NCBI GenBank assembly: GCA_023386315.1
Contig: JAEWJZ010000028.1
Coordinates: 186,001-250,000, forward strand
Source of the DNA: Bacillota bacterium
GTDB taxonomy: Bacteria > Bacillota > Clostridia > Lachnospirales > Lachnospiraceae
DNA: 64,000 bases
Reading direction: 5' to 3'
Shown here: piece by piece, positions 28,985 through 39,023 of the stretch
How positions within the stretch are numbered: the first letter of the stretch is position 1
Layout: each line of letters opens with the position of its first letter
Translations under genes and position numbers: made by a program
The notes under the pieces: model-generated
The model's input: only the letters and a program-made list of their open reading frames with translations
Told to the model about the DNA's origin: nothing
Database searches by the model: none

Positions 28985-29131
28985 AAGAAGAATTTCGACA
29001 TAGTGCTTTATCTTCACTCTTTTGTATTAATTCATTAAAGTCATTACTTATGATTGACCATACTAAATATTATAACAAGAAAATGCTTAAAAATGAAGAT
29101 AGAACAAAAGCAGTTTGAGTTTCCTTTGATT

Positions 29132-30001
29132 TTATTTTAGTTCCGCTAATTTTGCCAGTTTTTCAGCAGTATCTTCTTCGGCAAGAGGAGTATAAACGAT
29201 TATCTTTAGTTCAGAATAATCAGGAAACAGCATAGTTGTGGCTTGCAGCACCAATCTGCCAACCAGCGGATGATTCAGGATCTTACATTTCCCATGAGCA
29301 GCTTGAATATCATACTTTGTCCACCATTCATTAAAATGAGGACTGGCATATTTCAGATCATCGACAAGTTCTGTAAACCATAGTTCCCCCACATATTGAT
29401 CACTGCTGAATCGAAATTGCGCAAGGCACTTTCTGGCTTCATTCTCCCATTCTACCAGCAGCTCTTTTTGTGAAGGATTAGTAAATAACAGCCAGATAAG
29501 GTTTTTCTCACGAGACGATAAGGTGGTATAATCCACAAAAACTTTAGAGGCACTTTTATTCCATGCGACAATATTCCAATATTTGTCCAGAATATACGAA
29601 GGACATATTCCAAAAGCATCAAGCACTTGCTGTAACTGCGGACTAATATGATGAAGATCTTCGCTGCAAGGATTCGAAGGGGGCAGGTGATCTTTGGCAA
29701 GCAGGAATAAGTGTCTGCGTTCCGCCCAGTCAAGCTGAAGGACACGTGATATGCTTTCCAGTACCTGCCCTGATACTGCGATAGGCCGGCCTTGTTCCAA
29801 CCAGGTATACCAGGAAACACTTACTCCGGCCAGTTGGGCTAATTCCTCACGCCGAAGTCCAGATGTCCGTCTTCTTGAAGAGACAGGTATTCCAAATTGC
29901 TCAGGATTTAAGCGTTCTCTGCGAGTCCGGAGGAAGTTGGATAATTCAATTCGTCGAATTTTATCAGAGCTCTGTTTTTTAATGGTGGTAGTATTGATCA
30001 T
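29132..30001 (-). CDS. XRE regulator with MmyB-like ligand domain
   Basis: The 289-residue minus-strand protein holds an HTH (LSNFLRTRRERL, SSRRRTSGLRREELAQLAGVSVSWYTWLEQGR; residues 20-75) and a C-terminal PAS-like MmyB domain (DAFGICPSYILDKYWNIVAWN, VGRLVLQATTMLFPDYSELKIIVY). Such regulators are usually divergent from an oxidoreductase gene, as here with the SDR 111 bases away. It likely represses or activates that gene in response to a small ligand, possibly a fatty-acid-like molecule. Confidence 0.9.
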   Translation of the reverse strand: MINTTTIKKQSSDKIRRIELSNFLRTRRERLNPEQFGIPVSSRRRTSGLRREELAQLAGVSVSWYTWLEQGRPIAVSGQVLESISRVLQLDWAERRHLFLLAKDHLPPSNPCSEDLHHISPQLQQVLDAFGICPSYILDKYWNIVAWNKSASKVFVDYTTLSSREKNLIWLLFTNPSQKELLVEWENEARKCLAQFRFSSDQYVGELWFTELVDDLKYASPHFNEWWTKYDIQAAHGKCKILNHPLVGRLVLQATTMLFPDYSELKIIVYTPLAEEDTAEKLAKLAELK

Positions 30002-30112
30002 AGGATAAATACACTCCTATACACAGGATAATATCTTTGAGATAATCATATCATGAAAAGAGCTTGGATAGCAATGGTATCATCAGTAAAATAAAGAATT
30101 GGAGGTCTTTAT

Positions 30113-30901
30113 ATGTCAACAACAGGAAAAACAGCATTAATCACCGGAGCATCAAGTGGTATAGGCTTTGAATTATCAAGAATTTTTGCAAAGAATGAGT
30201 ATAATCTGGTTTTAGTTTCCCAGAGTGAAGAAAAACTTAATGAAGCTGTATCCAAATTACATAAATATAGTAAAAACATTCAAATCACACCTTTGCCAAT
30301 GGATTTATCACAGCCATCGAGTTCGCAGGAAATTTACAACCTTATTGAAGGGAAATCAATACAGGTGGACGTGCTGGTCAATAACGCAGGTATTCAGGTA
30401 TACGGAAACTTTCACGAAACAAATCTCGAAGATAATATTCAATTGATGAATGTAAATATGTTTGCATTAACAAAGCTAACCCGGCTTTTTTTAGATGATA
30501 TGGTTAAAAGAGGGAATGGGAAAATTCTTAACCTGGCTTCAACCGGTGCATTCCAGCCTTGTCCTCTGAATGCTGTTTACTGTGCTTCAAAAGCTTTTGT
30601 ACTGCACTTTTCAGAAGGAATTGCCGAAGAATTGAGAGGTTCCGGGGTAACAGTTACAGCATTGTGCCCTGGGGCTACCAGAACGAATTTTGCAAAGAGG
30701 GCAAAGATAGAGGACACAAGAATATTCAGTGGCAGCCTTATGGAACCAAGCAAAGTTGCAGAGATTGGGTACTCAGCTTTGATGAAAGGGAAGGCGGTAG
30801 TTGTTGCTGGAATAGGGAATAAGTTAATGGTAGAATCAATCAGATTCTCGCCAAGGAGCATGGTAACCAAGCTTGGCAAACAAATAATGGCTAGAAAATA
30901 G
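30113..30901 (+). CDS. Short-chain dehydrogenase/reductase
   Basis: The 262-residue enzyme has the SDR hallmarks: NAD(P)-binding TGASSGIGFELS (residues 11-22), DVLVNNAGIQ, catalytic Ser in LNLASTGAF, and YCASKAFV with active Tyr and Lys. GGAGG lies upstream. It is divergent from the MmyB-type regulator, which likely controls it. The substrate is unknown. The C-terminus has a weakly hydrophobic helix and a basic end. Confidence 0.9.
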   Translation: MSTTGKTALITGASSGIGFELSRIFAKNEYNLVLVSQSEEKLNEAVSKLHKYSKNIQITPLPMDLSQPSSSQEIYNLIEGKSIQVDVLVNNAGIQVYGNFHETNLEDNIQLMNVNMFALTKLTRLFLDDMVKRGNGKILNLASTGAFQPCPLNAVYCASKAFVLHFSEGIAEELRGSGVTVTALCPGATRTNFAKRAKIEDTRIFSGSLMEPSKVAEIGYSALMKGKAVVVAGIGNKLMVESIRFSPRSMVTKLGKQIMARK

Positions 30902-30932
30902 GTTGAGATTGCTGTGAACGAGAAGACGTTCC

Positions 30933-30990
30933 TTGACATTTGATATATTTTCTCTTATATATTAACTATATGGTTAGTTAATAATATTGG
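30933..30990 (+). promoter_or_regulatory. Promoter with TTAACTA/TAGTTAA dyad
   Basis: TTGACA (30933-30938) is followed after 17 bases by TATATA (30956-30961). Just downstream, TTAACTA and TAGTTAA arms around six bases form an operator-like dyad. It points toward the acetyltransferase remnant and the phosphodiesterase gene. Confidence 0.55.
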
Positions 30991-31040
30991 AGGATACTGC
31001 GCTTTACTTTAGAACGATATAGTCTGACAGGAGGATAGGC

Positions 31041-31201
31041 ATGGGAATTGATTTTATTAATCTGACAGCAGACAATTTAAATCGCAAGCATTATGCTTCG
31101 CCATCGCTGATAAAAAACATCAATGTGGGGTTCCCATCAAGAATAAAGACATGAATGACGGTGAGAATAGGCTACTGGAAACAGTATGCTTCAAAACATA
31201 A
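31041..31201 (+). pseudogene. GNAT acetyltransferase remnant
   Basis: AGGAGG precedes an ATG at 31041 encoding GIDFINLTADNLNRKH. The next frame continues AIADKKHQCGVPIKNKDMNDGEN, matching the order seen in YoaP-like GNAT proteins (NLT..NL..EHICCAIADKKHQ). The gene is shifted near base 31093 and cut at ~31201, so most of the acetyltransferase is missing. It fills the 347-base gap before the phosphodiesterase gene. Confidence 0.55.
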
Positions 31202-31247
31202 ATCTTTAAATCGGGAGAAAAAGTTTTAGAGGAATAAAGGGGTAACT

Positions 31248-32219
31248 ATGAAAAAGAAAAGATGTATACTAAAAACCATTCTGTTGATTGTAATACTGCT
31301 TATTATTTTTATGTGGGCAAATAACACATCGCTGTTTATACACCCGTCTGGTAAAATGAAATTCATGGCCCACCGGGGTCTTGCGCAGAACTTCGATATT
31401 TCAAAAGTTGAAAGCGATACCAATACGGCCGCTGTAATCTACGAACCTGAGTATCCCTATCTGGAAAACACTATAGAGTCAATGCAGGCAGCCTTTGATT
31501 ACGGGGCTGACTCTGTTGAATTTGATATTCAGCTTACCAAAGACGGCCAGCTTGCCTGCTTCCATGACTTTACCCTCGAGTATCGAACCGACGGTAAGGG
31601 AGAAATCGCCGATTATACCATGGCGGAGCTTAAACAGCTTGATATCGGCTACGGCTATACGGCGGACGGAGGAAAAACCTACCCGTTCAGAGGTAAAGCC
31701 ATCGGCCTGATGCCGTCAATCGAAGAAGTATTTGAAACTTTTCCCGACGCAGATCTGCTGATACATATCCGCTCGTATTCTGTAGAGACAGGTAAGGTAT
31801 TATGGTCATATCTTAACAAAATGAGCAAGGAGAGGTTAGCTAAAATCTCCATCTATGGCTCAAAGGAACCGGTTAACTATCTGCGTGAGCAGTCTCCAGT
31901 GCTGCGAGTAATGAACAAAGACAGCATGGGCAAAGCATTATTGACTTATGAGGCTATAGGCTGGATGGGTTATATCCCCGATGCAATAAAAAACACCGAG
32001 CTGCATCTACCTATGAAATATGCTAAGCTTCTGTGGGGCTGGCCTTATAAGTTTATCGAACGGATGGAATCTGTAAACACAAGGGTCGTTATCGTTAATG
32101 GAAACGGCGAGTGGTCTGAAGGCTTTGACAGTCTGGAAGAACTGAAAAAGCTGCCAGAGGGATATAACGGCTATGTTTGGACGAATAGGATTGATAAGGT
32201 TTCGGAAAATCAGGATTAA
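31248..32219 (+). CDS. Membrane-anchored glycerophosphodiester phosphodiesterase
   Basis: The 323-residue protein has an N-terminal membrane anchor (ILKTILLIVILLIIFMWAN, residues 8-26). The GDPD catalytic blocks follow: FMAHRGL, LENTIESMQAAFDYGADSVEFDIQLTKDGQLACFHDFTL. The His of HRG, the Glu/Asp pair of EFDIQ and the His of CFHD form the metal and acid-base site. It would hydrolyse glycerophosphodiesters or related lipids outside the cell. The active region is complete, though a ~25-residue insert separates HRG and ENT. Confidence 0.87.
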   Translation: MKKKRCILKTILLIVILLIIFMWANNTSLFIHPSGKMKFMAHRGLAQNFDISKVESDTNTAAVIYEPEYPYLENTIESMQAAFDYGADSVEFDIQLTKDGQLACFHDFTLEYRTDGKGEIADYTMAELKQLDIGYGYTADGGKTYPFRGKAIGLMPSIEEVFETFPDADLLIHIRSYSVETGKVLWSYLNKMSKERLAKISIYGSKEPVNYLREQSPVLRVMNKDSMGKALLTYEAIGWMGYIPDAIKNTELHLPMKYAKLLWGWPYKFIERMESVNTRVVIVNGNGEWSEGFDSLEELKKLPEGYNGYVWTNRIDKVSENQD

Positions 32220-32275
32220 ATGTATATGTTGTATTATAAAATTCTTTAATAATTTTCAAGGAGAAATTCGATTGA

Positions 32276-32359
32276 ATGAATAAGGAAAAAATCAAAGAAG
32301 ATCTCGAAGAGTTTAGCGATGAGCTAAAGGAAACTGTAAGACTCTTTTTTGAAAGATAG
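32276..32359 (+). CDS. 27-residue charged ORF, doubtful
   Basis: AAGGAG lies 12 bases before an ATG encoding NKEKIKEDLEEFSDELKET and a short end. The product would be one very acidic amphipathic helix. It may be the start of a lost gene. The rest of the gap up to 32454 shows no further gene. Confidence 0.25.
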   Translation: MNKEKIKEDLEEFSDELKETVRLFFER

Positions 32360-32453
32360 TTTGGGGTATATGAAATTTTGAATTGATATTCAGATAAAAA
32401 TAGACAAGTTTGTTTAACTGATAAATAAGAATTGCCACAGGAAGAAGCCATCT

Positions 32454-32870
32454 ATGAAAATGCCGAAAGAAGCTATTGACACGATTATGTTCGCCCCTTG
32501 TGGAATGAACTGTAAGGTCTGTTATAAGCATTGCTATCATAAAAACCCATGTGCAGGCTGTCTAAACAGTGATAAGGGAAAACCAGAACACTGTCGTAAA
32601 TGTAAGATAAAATATTGTATCAAAGATAAGGGACTGGCTTATTGCTTTGAATGTTCCGATTATCCTTGCAAGCTGATAAAAAATCTTGAAAAAAGTTATA
32701 ACAAAAGGTATCAAGCGAGTCTTATGGCAAATAGTGAGTTTGTCCGACAGTATGGTTTGGAAATTTTTATGGAAAAGCAGAAAGAGAAATATACTTGCTC
32801 AAAATGCGGTGGTATTATTTCTATTCACGATAGGGAATGCAGCGAGTGTAAAGAAAAGTTGAATAGTTGA
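32454..32870 (+). CDS. DUF3795 cysteine-rich protein with C-terminal zinc ribbon
   Basis: This 138-residue protein has the DUF3795 pattern: FAPCGMNCKVCYKHCYHKNPCAGCLNSDKGKPEHCRKCKIKYC, then YCFECSDYPCKLIKNLEKSY, with many paired cysteines likely to bind metal. A short zinc ribbon follows (YTCSKCGGIISIHDRECSECKEKL). A second ATG at 32460 is equally possible. Function is unknown. It stands alone with no clear partner. Confidence 0.8.
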   Translation: MKMPKEAIDTIMFAPCGMNCKVCYKHCYHKNPCAGCLNSDKGKPEHCRKCKIKYCIKDKGLAYCFECSDYPCKLIKNLEKSYNKRYQASLMANSEFVRQYGLEIFMEKQKEKYTCSKCGGIISIHDRECSECKEKLNS

Positions 32871-32959
32871 AATATGAATTGACTGAGCAAAGCGAGAGGT
32901 GCTTCCTGACCATAGTTCAAGAAGATGGTAGTGCCTGTAATTGGTTAAGGGATTAATAT

Positions 32960-33244
32960 AAAAGAGCATATGGAATCGATTTTATAAGATTACTCATTCA
33001 AAACACCAAAATATATTGCTGATTGGCAGGAAGCCTTTATGAAAGGCTCAATAAGGGATACATAGAATTACTAAGTGAAGACGCTGATTCATCAGAAAAA
33101 TTTTGGAGACTGGACAAGAGAATAAAGGTAGATAAGAAGAAAACCGGTGTTCAATTAGAAATAAGCTGGTCGAATTTTATTTATAATATTATTTCACTTA
33201 TAAACGATAGTTTGGAGTATTGTAAAAAAATTAAAGGTATTTAA
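32960..33244 (+). pseudogene. Fragment of unknown gene with frameshift
   Basis: One frame reads TPKYIADWQEAF, then from about 33030 the other reads SLYERLNKGYIELLSEDADSSEKFWRLDKRIK to the stop at 33244. Together they look like a continuous helical protein split by a shift. There is no convincing start (only a TTG at 33023). No family recognised. It and A+T-rich DNA fill the 500-base gap before the cellulase. Confidence 0.35.
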
Positions 33245-33383
33245 TAATAACTATAAATTAGTTTACAAAATAATTTTTATTTCTTTTTATAGTATGTAAC
33301 TGAAAAAAATATAAAATGCCGGCAATATATTTATTCGGTTATATTTTAACTAAATGTTAAAAAATCTAAAGGAGGAAATAAAA

Positions 33384-35297
33384 ATGAATGTTAGTTCTTC
33401 AGTAAAAATAGGGCTTGAAACAGCAAAACCTGCAAAAGCGCAGACGAATTATAATTACGGAGAAGCATTACAAAAAGCAATCATGTTTTATGAGTTCCAG
33501 CGTTCAGGAAATCTGCCCGATACCATCCGGAATAACTGGAGAGGGGATTCCGGTCTGACGGACGGATCAGACGCCGGACTCGATCTGACTGGCGGTTGGT
33601 ACGATGCAGGTGATCACCCGAAATTTAACCTACCGATGGCGTACACAGCTGCTATGTTAGCCTGGAGTGTTTATGAATCAAGGGCTGCCTTAGAACAGAG
33701 CGGTCAGCTTGATTATCTGATGGAAGAAATTAAGTGGGCAACCGACTATCTGATAAAATGCCATCCATCTGCCAATGTATTCTACTACCAGGTAGGTGAC
33801 GGCAATGCTGACCATTCCTGGTGGGGACCTGCCGAGGTTATGCAGATGGTACGTCCATCTTTTAAGGTGGATTTAGCAAAGCCCGGTTCTTCTGTAGCAG
33901 GTGGGGCAGCAGCAGCTTTAGCTGCCGCAGGTGCTATATTTGCTGAGAGCAATCCGACTTATGCCGCAGAATGCATCCGGCATGCCAAAGAGCTCTTTGC
34001 TTTTGCAGATAGCACAAAGAGTGATGCAGGTTATACTGCAGCCAATGGTTTTTACACCTCCTACAGCGGTTTTTATGATGAACTTAGCTGGGCAGGTACC
34101 TGGCTGTATCTTGCAACACGAGAAACCAATTATCTGAACAAAGCAGAATCCTATGTGGGAAACTGGGGAACACAATCGCAGTCCAATACCATTGCTTATA
34201 AATGGGCTCAAAACTGGGATGATGTACATTATGGTACAGAAATCCTCCTTGCCAGAATAACAAACAAAGCAATCTATAAGACAGCAGCAGAAATGCATTT
34301 GGATTACTGGACCACCGGTTATAATGGAGAACGTATCTCCTATACACCAAAAGGCCTTGCCTGGCTGGATTCCTGGGGATCTTTGCGTTATGCAACTACC
34401 ACAGCCTTCTTAGCAAGTGTTTATGCAGACTGGTCCGGCTGTACAGCTTCCAAGGTAGCTGCTTATAATACCTTTGCCAAGCAGCAGGTGGATTATGCAC
34501 TGGGCAGCGCAGGACACAGTTTTGTGGTTGGCTTCGGTATAAATCCTCCGAAGAGACCTCACCACAGAACTGCTCACAGTTCTTGGGCTGACAGTCAGAC
34601 AGTTCCCACTTATCACAGACATACAATCTACGGTGCTTTAGTTGGCGGTCCCGGAAAAGATGACAGCTACACCGATGATATCGGTAATTATGTAAATAAT
34701 GAAATTGCCTGCGATTACAATGCAGGATTTGTAGGTGCCCTTGCTAAATTATATGGCAAGTACGGCGGAATGCCCATTGCTGATTTTAAAGCAATCGAAC
34801 CGGTAACCAATGATGAGTTCTTTGTTGAAGCCGGAATCAATGCCTCCAGCAGTAATTTTGTTGAAATCAAGGCACTTCTAAACAACCGTTCCGGCTGGCC
34901 TGCCAGAATGGGAGATAAGCTGTCCTTTAAATATTTCATCGATATTTCAGAAGTGACAAAGTTGGGATATAAAGCTTCTGATATTACGGTAACGACCAAT
35001 TACAATAACGGAGCTGTGGTATCCAAATTACTGCCCTGGGATGAAGCGTCCAATATCTATTATGTCAATGTAGATTTTACCGGAACCAAGATTTATCCCG
35101 GCGGACAGTCTGCTTACAGAAAAGAAGTACAGTTTCGGATTGCAGCACCAGCCGCAGTAACCTGGAACAATGCCAATGATTTTTCCTATACGGACCTTTC
35201 TGGAGCTACCTCCGGAAATACCGTAAAAACCGCATATATTCCGGTATATGATGCAGGAGTAAAAGTATTTGGCAATGAACCCGGCAGTACCGTATAG
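33384..35297 (+). CDS. GH9 endoglucanase with CBM3-like module, no signal peptide
   Basis: AAAGGAGG lies 7 bases before ATG 33384, giving 637 residues. The GH9 domain starts [20 protein letters not shown]. Catalytic residues are Asp74 and Asp77 ([12 protein letters not shown]) and Glu440 ([12 protein letters not shown]); the HRTAHSSW and substrate-loop blocks are present. Residues ~480-620 form a CBM3c-like module ([37 protein letters not shown]). The enzyme cuts cellulose. Oddly, the N-terminus ([22 protein letters not shown]) has no hydrophobic core, and a stop codon upstream prevents a longer start. Confidence 0.93.
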   Translation: MNVSSSVKIGLETAKPAKAQTNYNYGEALQKAIMFYEFQRSGNLPDTIRNNWRGDSGLTDGSDAGLDLTGGWYDAGDHPKFNLPMAYTAAMLAWSVYESRAALEQSGQLDYLMEEIKWATDYLIKCHPSANVFYYQVGDGNADHSWWGPAEVMQMVRPSFKVDLAKPGSSVAGGAAAALAAAGAIFAESNPTYAAECIRHAKELFAFADSTKSDAGYTAANGFYTSYSGFYDELSWAGTWLYLATRETNYLNKAESYVGNWGTQSQSNTIAYKWAQNWDDVHYGTEILLARITNKAIYKTAAEMHLDYWTTGYNGERISYTPKGLAWLDSWGSLRYATTTAFLASVYADWSGCTASKVAAYNTFAKQQVDYALGSAGHSFVVGFGINPPKRPHHRTAHSSWADSQTVPTYHRHTIYGALVGGPGKDDSYTDDIGNYVNNEIACDYNAGFVGALAKLYGKYGGMPIADFKAIEPVTNDEFFVEAGINASSSNFVEIKALLNNRSGWPARMGDKLSFKYFIDISEVTKLGYKASDITVTTNYNNGAVVSKLLPWDEASNIYYVNVDFTGTKIYPGGQSAYRKEVQFRIAAPAAVTWNNANDFSYTDLSGATSGNTVKTAYIPVYDAGVKVFGNEPGSTV

Positions 35298-35404
35298 TTC
35301 CACCATGAAAACAGATTAAACGAGTACGTGAGAGCGAAAGATATAGGTTGAGAAAGAAAGTTTTTTGTTGATAGACATTCTGGCGTTCTGTTATTCTACT
35401 TATT

Positions 35405-35444
35405 AAATCCCCAAACCAGCTTTCATTGGTTTTGGGGATTTTTT
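35405..35444 (+). terminator. Intrinsic terminator after the cellulase gene
   Basis: AAATCCCCAAAACC-type arms (AAATCCCCAAACC with GGTTTTGGGGATTT) and a T run lie ~110 bases after the stop. It separates the cellulase from the convergent MFS gene. Confidence 0.85.
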
Positions 35445-35512
35445 AATATTCATTTTAGGATAATCAAGTTTTCTAATGTATAAAATCATTTACAAAATTA
35501 TTGCTTTCCTAT

Positions 35513-36937
35513 CTATACAGTTCTTCTCTTCGCCTGAAACAACCTGATCGCAGTCAGTACAGCCCCCAAAAGGCAGACCGCGACCAGAATCAGATAAACA
35601 CTGCTCATTCCGTAGACGAATATGTCGTCTCGTCCTTTAACATAATCGGAAACGCGAATATTTATTTTCTGACTCATAAAACCATACAGCAAGGTTGTGG
35701 AAAGCGTGATTCCAACAATTTGCCCAAGATTTCTCACCAGCGAATTGACGCTACCGACGATCCCGAGTTTGTCTCTGGAGCAAGTGGACATAATCAAAGA
35801 ATTATTCGCCGGCTGGAAGAAAGCCTGTCCCACCGCCATAATGGACACAAAAAACGCACAGATTCCGACCCATGAATGCTCGGTAAGTCTCGACATGAGA
35901 AGAAAACCTAAGGCCATTAACAGCAGTCCTGCCAGAGTCAATCCCTCAGCTCCAATTTTGTCGGAAATTGTGCCGCATACGGGGGAAAGAACGGCGAGAA
36001 TCAGCGGCGACAGCATCATAAACAACCCAGCCTGTGCCGGTGTCAGCTTCAGGGTATCCTGAAGATAAAACGGAAGCAGAATGGCGGAAGCGGCGATACA
36101 AACGAAAGAAATAAGGGCGCAAATTAAATTTAATGAGAACTTGGAACTTTCGAAAATGATCAGGTCCAGAAGCGGCTGCCTGCGTTTTTTCTCGAACCCG
36201 ATAAACAACGCAATAAAAATAACTGCCAGAAGAAGTGCCGTCAGGATGTACGGACTGGCAAATCCTGCCGTTTGTGCTTCAATGAGCGGTCCAAACAATA
36301 AAACCGTTCCCCCGAATTGAAGCGCTGCACCGGTCTTATCCATTTGCTCGCCGCTTTTGCGGCTATGGGGCAGATGCCTGAGGCCAAGCAGAAAAACAAC
36401 AATACCAATCGGAACATTGACCCAGAAAATGAAATTCCAGTTCAGAGCCGATAAGATGAATCCCCCGGCGGACGGCCCGATCATGTTCCCAAGCGCAACC
36501 GCCGTGGCCAGAATACCAAGAGCTTTGCCACGTCCATCTTTCGGATACAGCTCGGTAATAATCCCCTGATTGTTTGCCATATAAGAGGAGGCTCCAATTC
36601 CCTGAATGAAGCGGCAGGCAATGAGGGGTGTGAATGAGTGGCACAGCCCGCAAAGCAGGGAAGCAACAGTGAATAAAACCGTTCCGCATTGAAATACCCT
36701 CGGTTTGCCGATGATATCCCCCAGCCGTCCAAAAAATAGCAGCGTAGAGCATATGATGATGGAATAGCTGGCAACTACCCATTCAATGGAAGATAAAGGA
36801 ACATTCATCTTACCGGACATCACAGGCATAGCAACATTCACAATGCTGGAATCCAGTGTGGCCATAAAAGTCATGGCGACTACGACAAACAGGGTGATCC
36901 CTTTTTTGCCGCTATTGTTTTCAATTTGTTCAGACAT
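35513..36937 (-). CDS. MFS drug exporter, DHA2 (14-TMS, EmrB/QacA) family
   Basis: The 474-residue protein has 13-14 hydrophobic segments. The opening is typical of DHA2 exporters: TFMATLDSSIVNVAMPVMSGKM, VASYSIIICSTLLFFGRLGDIIGKPRVF (motif A), and FIQGIGASSYMANNQGIITELYPKDGRGKALGI (motif C zone). It would expel drugs using the proton gradient. It is divergent from an AraC-type gene 143 bases away, which probably controls it. Confidence 0.9.
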   Translation of the reverse strand: MSEQIENNSGKKGITLFVVVAMTFMATLDSSIVNVAMPVMSGKMNVPLSSIEWVVASYSIIICSTLLFFGRLGDIIGKPRVFQCGTVLFTVASLLCGLCHSFTPLIACRFIQGIGASSYMANNQGIITELYPKDGRGKALGILATAVALGNMIGPSAGGFILSALNWNFIFWVNVPIGIVVFLLGLRHLPHSRKSGEQMDKTGAALQFGGTVLLFGPLIEAQTAGFASPYILTALLLAVIFIALFIGFEKKRRQPLLDLIIFESSKFSLNLICALISFVCIAASAILLPFYLQDTLKLTPAQAGLFMMLSPLILAVLSPVCGTISDKIGAEGLTLAGLLLMALGFLLMSRLTEHSWVGICAFFVSIMAVGQAFFQPANNSLIMSTCSRDKLGIVGSVNSLVRNLGQIVGITLSTTLLYGFMSQKINIRVSDYVKGRDDIFVYGMSSVYLILVAVCLLGAVLTAIRLFQAKRRTV

Positions 36938-36980
36938 GTTTTAAGCCGACCTCCTTACTCTATTATGTATTATTTTGCGG

Positions 36981-37009
36981 TTTACATTGTCAACCGTAAG
37001 TTCTATAAT
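36981..37009 (+). promoter_or_regulatory. Promoter of the araC-type gene
   Basis: TTTACA (36981-36986), 17-base spacer, TATAAT (37004-37009). GGTT and AACC arms around the -35 give a dyad that could control both divergent genes. Confidence 0.7.
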
Positions 37010-37080
37010 AGAGAAAATATCGCTGTTTTACAAGAACGGTATTGCTTGATTTTTGCACTGTATTGATATGGAGCGGCTAA

Positions 37081-37950
37081 ATGAAAAATTTAAATACCTA
37101 TTGGCTCCGGGAAATGCCGGATTCTAATTTTTGCGTTGATATTTTTAAAAAGAACAATGTAAAACGAGGAGAAAACATTCGTTTACATTGGCATGAGCAG
37201 TTACAGTTCTATTACTTTGTGAAAGGTGAGGCGCTTCTTGAATGCGGTCAAAATCATTTCGAAGTGTCGTCCGGAAGCATCGTGGTCATCAACAGTAACG
37301 AACTGCACTATTTGGAAAGCCTTTCGGATGACCTTGAATTTTACGCGATCCGCATAGACCCGACATTTCTGTTCAGCAATCAAGTTGACTTATTACAGAC
37401 AAAATATCTGGCTCCACTGACTTCCAACCGGATTTCTTTTCGGAATCTGATCGAAAATGACACGGGGGTATTGGAATGTGCAGCAAAGATCCTTCAGGAA
37501 TATTATTCGAAAAAAGTCGGGTACGAACTTGCTGTGAAATCATCGGTTTATCAGTTGATTGTGCTGTTGCTGCGCGGCTATGTCTGCAAAATCCTGTCGG
37601 AGAAAGAATTTGAGGAAAAGACCCGTTCCCTGAAACGCTATAATGCCGTTCTTCAGTATATTGATTGTAATTTCGATAAAAAGATCAGCTTAAAAGAGCT
37701 CGCGAATTCGGCAAATCTCAGTGCATGTCATTTTTGCAGAACATTCAAACAGATCACAGGTAGGACACTGACCGATTACGTAAATGAAATCCGACTTGAA
37801 AAGGCTGCCTGTTTTCTGAAACAAACGGACTTGAACATCACTGAAGTCGCGCTGAAATGCGGCTTTGACAGTATCAGTTACTTCAATCGGTTATTTAACA
37901 GGTACTATAAGATTTCCCCAACGAAATTCAGAAAAGAAAGTAAGCAATAG
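37081..37950 (+). CDS. AraC-family regulator with cupin sensor
   Basis: The 289-residue protein has an N-terminal cupin-like domain (IRLHWHEQLQFYYFVKGEALLECGQNHFEVSSGSIVVINSNELHYLES) and a C-terminal double HTH (YIDCNFDKKISLKELANSANLSACHFCRTFKQITGRTLTDYVNEIRLEKAACFL, VALKCGFDSISYFNRLFNRYYKISPTKFRKE). It is divergent from the MFS exporter and likely regulates it. The 316-base stretch after it, before the convergent membrane gene, holds nothing I can name. Confidence 0.92.
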   Translation: MKNLNTYWLREMPDSNFCVDIFKKNNVKRGENIRLHWHEQLQFYYFVKGEALLECGQNHFEVSSGSIVVINSNELHYLESLSDDLEFYAIRIDPTFLFSNQVDLLQTKYLAPLTSNRISFRNLIENDTGVLECAAKILQEYYSKKVGYELAVKSSVYQLIVLLLRGYVCKILSEKEFEEKTRSLKRYNAVLQYIDCNFDKKISLKELANSANLSACHFCRTFKQITGRTLTDYVNEIRLEKAACFLKQTDLNITEVALKCGFDSISYFNRLFNRYYKISPTKFRKESKQ

Positions 37951-38265
37951 TCGATGAGCCGCTGGTTCGCATTTGTTTATGCAAGCTGTCTAGTCAGAGG
38001 CGGTATACGTGTGTCTGTTCCATGACAATGGAAAATCTTTTTAAAGTTCTATATAGGGAAATGATTGACACAGACACGAAGAAAACATCAACGTAACTAC
38101 AGCTCACAAATTTATATTTAATCGTTATTCCAATAATCTAACCGGTTGTACCGGTATTAAAGTCGCCGCTACTCGCTGCACATTTTTTTCTACCCAGAAA
38201 TCTAGAATTATGGGTGGCTATTTGCTAGTGCCTATAAATTACATCAGAGTCACTTTCTTCACTTC

Positions 38266-38919
38266 TTATAGTTCATTTTCAGAAGCACGTTTTTGATTTT
38301 TCCAAGAAAGAGATCTCATGAAGTTCCCGATGAATGTAACGGAAGGGCCGATTGTAAGTGCCATAACAACAGTTGCAATTGAAAGATGTTTCCCAGCTAG
38401 AATACCAATAAGAATTGCGCTAAAATCCCAAATGATTCTTATGACAAGGTATGGAAGATGAGAACGATGGCTGATAATAGTCGGTATGGCATCGTATGGT
38501 GTTTGTCCCATATCGGCATTCATGTAAAAAGCAACCGATACCAGAAAGGGAAGAAGTGCCATAAGAAATGTAATCGTTTGGTATGGCTGAACTGTAAACA
38601 TTATCTGTGGCAAATAGCGTGACCATAGAACATGACAAGAATCACTGATATAGCCAATTAGAAACATGTTCATTATTGTTCCGATATTGATCAGCTTCGG
38701 TTGAAGCAAAGCCTCAGGGATGAAGAAGAGAATATTGGAAAGTACCATACAGGTTCCAAAGGAAATACCGAAACGCTCCGATAATGCCAGGTTCATAAAA
38801 GAGCTAGTGTCGGTGCCAAGGTTTACCTCAATCAGAAAAGAAAGAAATACTCCCATTCCGATAATGCCTATCATCATTAACCCAATTCTATTCCCAAATT
38901 TACGATATATTGATTTCAT
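38266..38919 (-). CDS. YczE/YyaS/YitT-family membrane protein
   Basis: A 217-residue minus-strand protein with five to six hydrophobic helices. It opens RIGLMMIGIIGMGVFLSFLIEVNLGTDTSSFMNLAL, followed by FGTCMVLSNILFFIPEALL, and has DMGQTPYDAIPTII in the second half. These two G-T/G-Q-D-type repeats are typical of the YczE/YitT family (DUF6198-like). Function is unknown; transport is often suggested. It is divergent from an AraC gene that likely controls it. Confidence 0.8.
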   Translation of the reverse strand: MKSIYRKFGNRIGLMMIGIIGMGVFLSFLIEVNLGTDTSSFMNLALSERFGISFGTCMVLSNILFFIPEALLQPKLINIGTIMNMFLIGYISDSCHVLWSRYLPQIMFTVQPYQTITFLMALLPFLVSVAFYMNADMGQTPYDAIPTIISHRSHLPYLVIRIIWDFSAILIGILAGKHLSIATVVMALTIGPSVTFIGNFMRSLSWKNQKRASENEL

Positions 38920-38935
38920 ATCTTGTTTCCTCGCT

Positions 38936-38993
38936 TTTACTAATATAATATCACTAAATCTATCTTTACATTAGTAAATAATAACTGTATACT
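38936..38993 (+). promoter_or_regulatory. Divergent promoter region with TTTACTAAT dyad
   Basis: TTTACA (38965-38970) and TATACT (38988-38993), 17 apart, drive the AraC gene. Arms TTTACTAAT (38936-38944) and ATTAGTAAA (38970-38978) form a wide dyad between the two divergent genes. Confidence 0.65.
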
Positions 38994-39023
38994 ATTAGAA
39001 AAACGCCAAAAGGAGAAACTGCT

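Noticed and set aside
35501..36569. Several + strand ORFs opposite the MFS gene
   Set aside because: All are antisense shadows with high Pro/Ser/Arg content and no ribosome sites.
36363..36782. Minus-strand ORFs of 97 and 139 codons inside the MFS gene
   Set aside because: They overlap a well-supported transporter in other frames and lack start signals.
37951..38265. A gene or terminator between the AraC and YczE-like genes
   Set aside because: Only a short ACCGGT palindrome is present; no open frame with a start signal and no stem with a T run.
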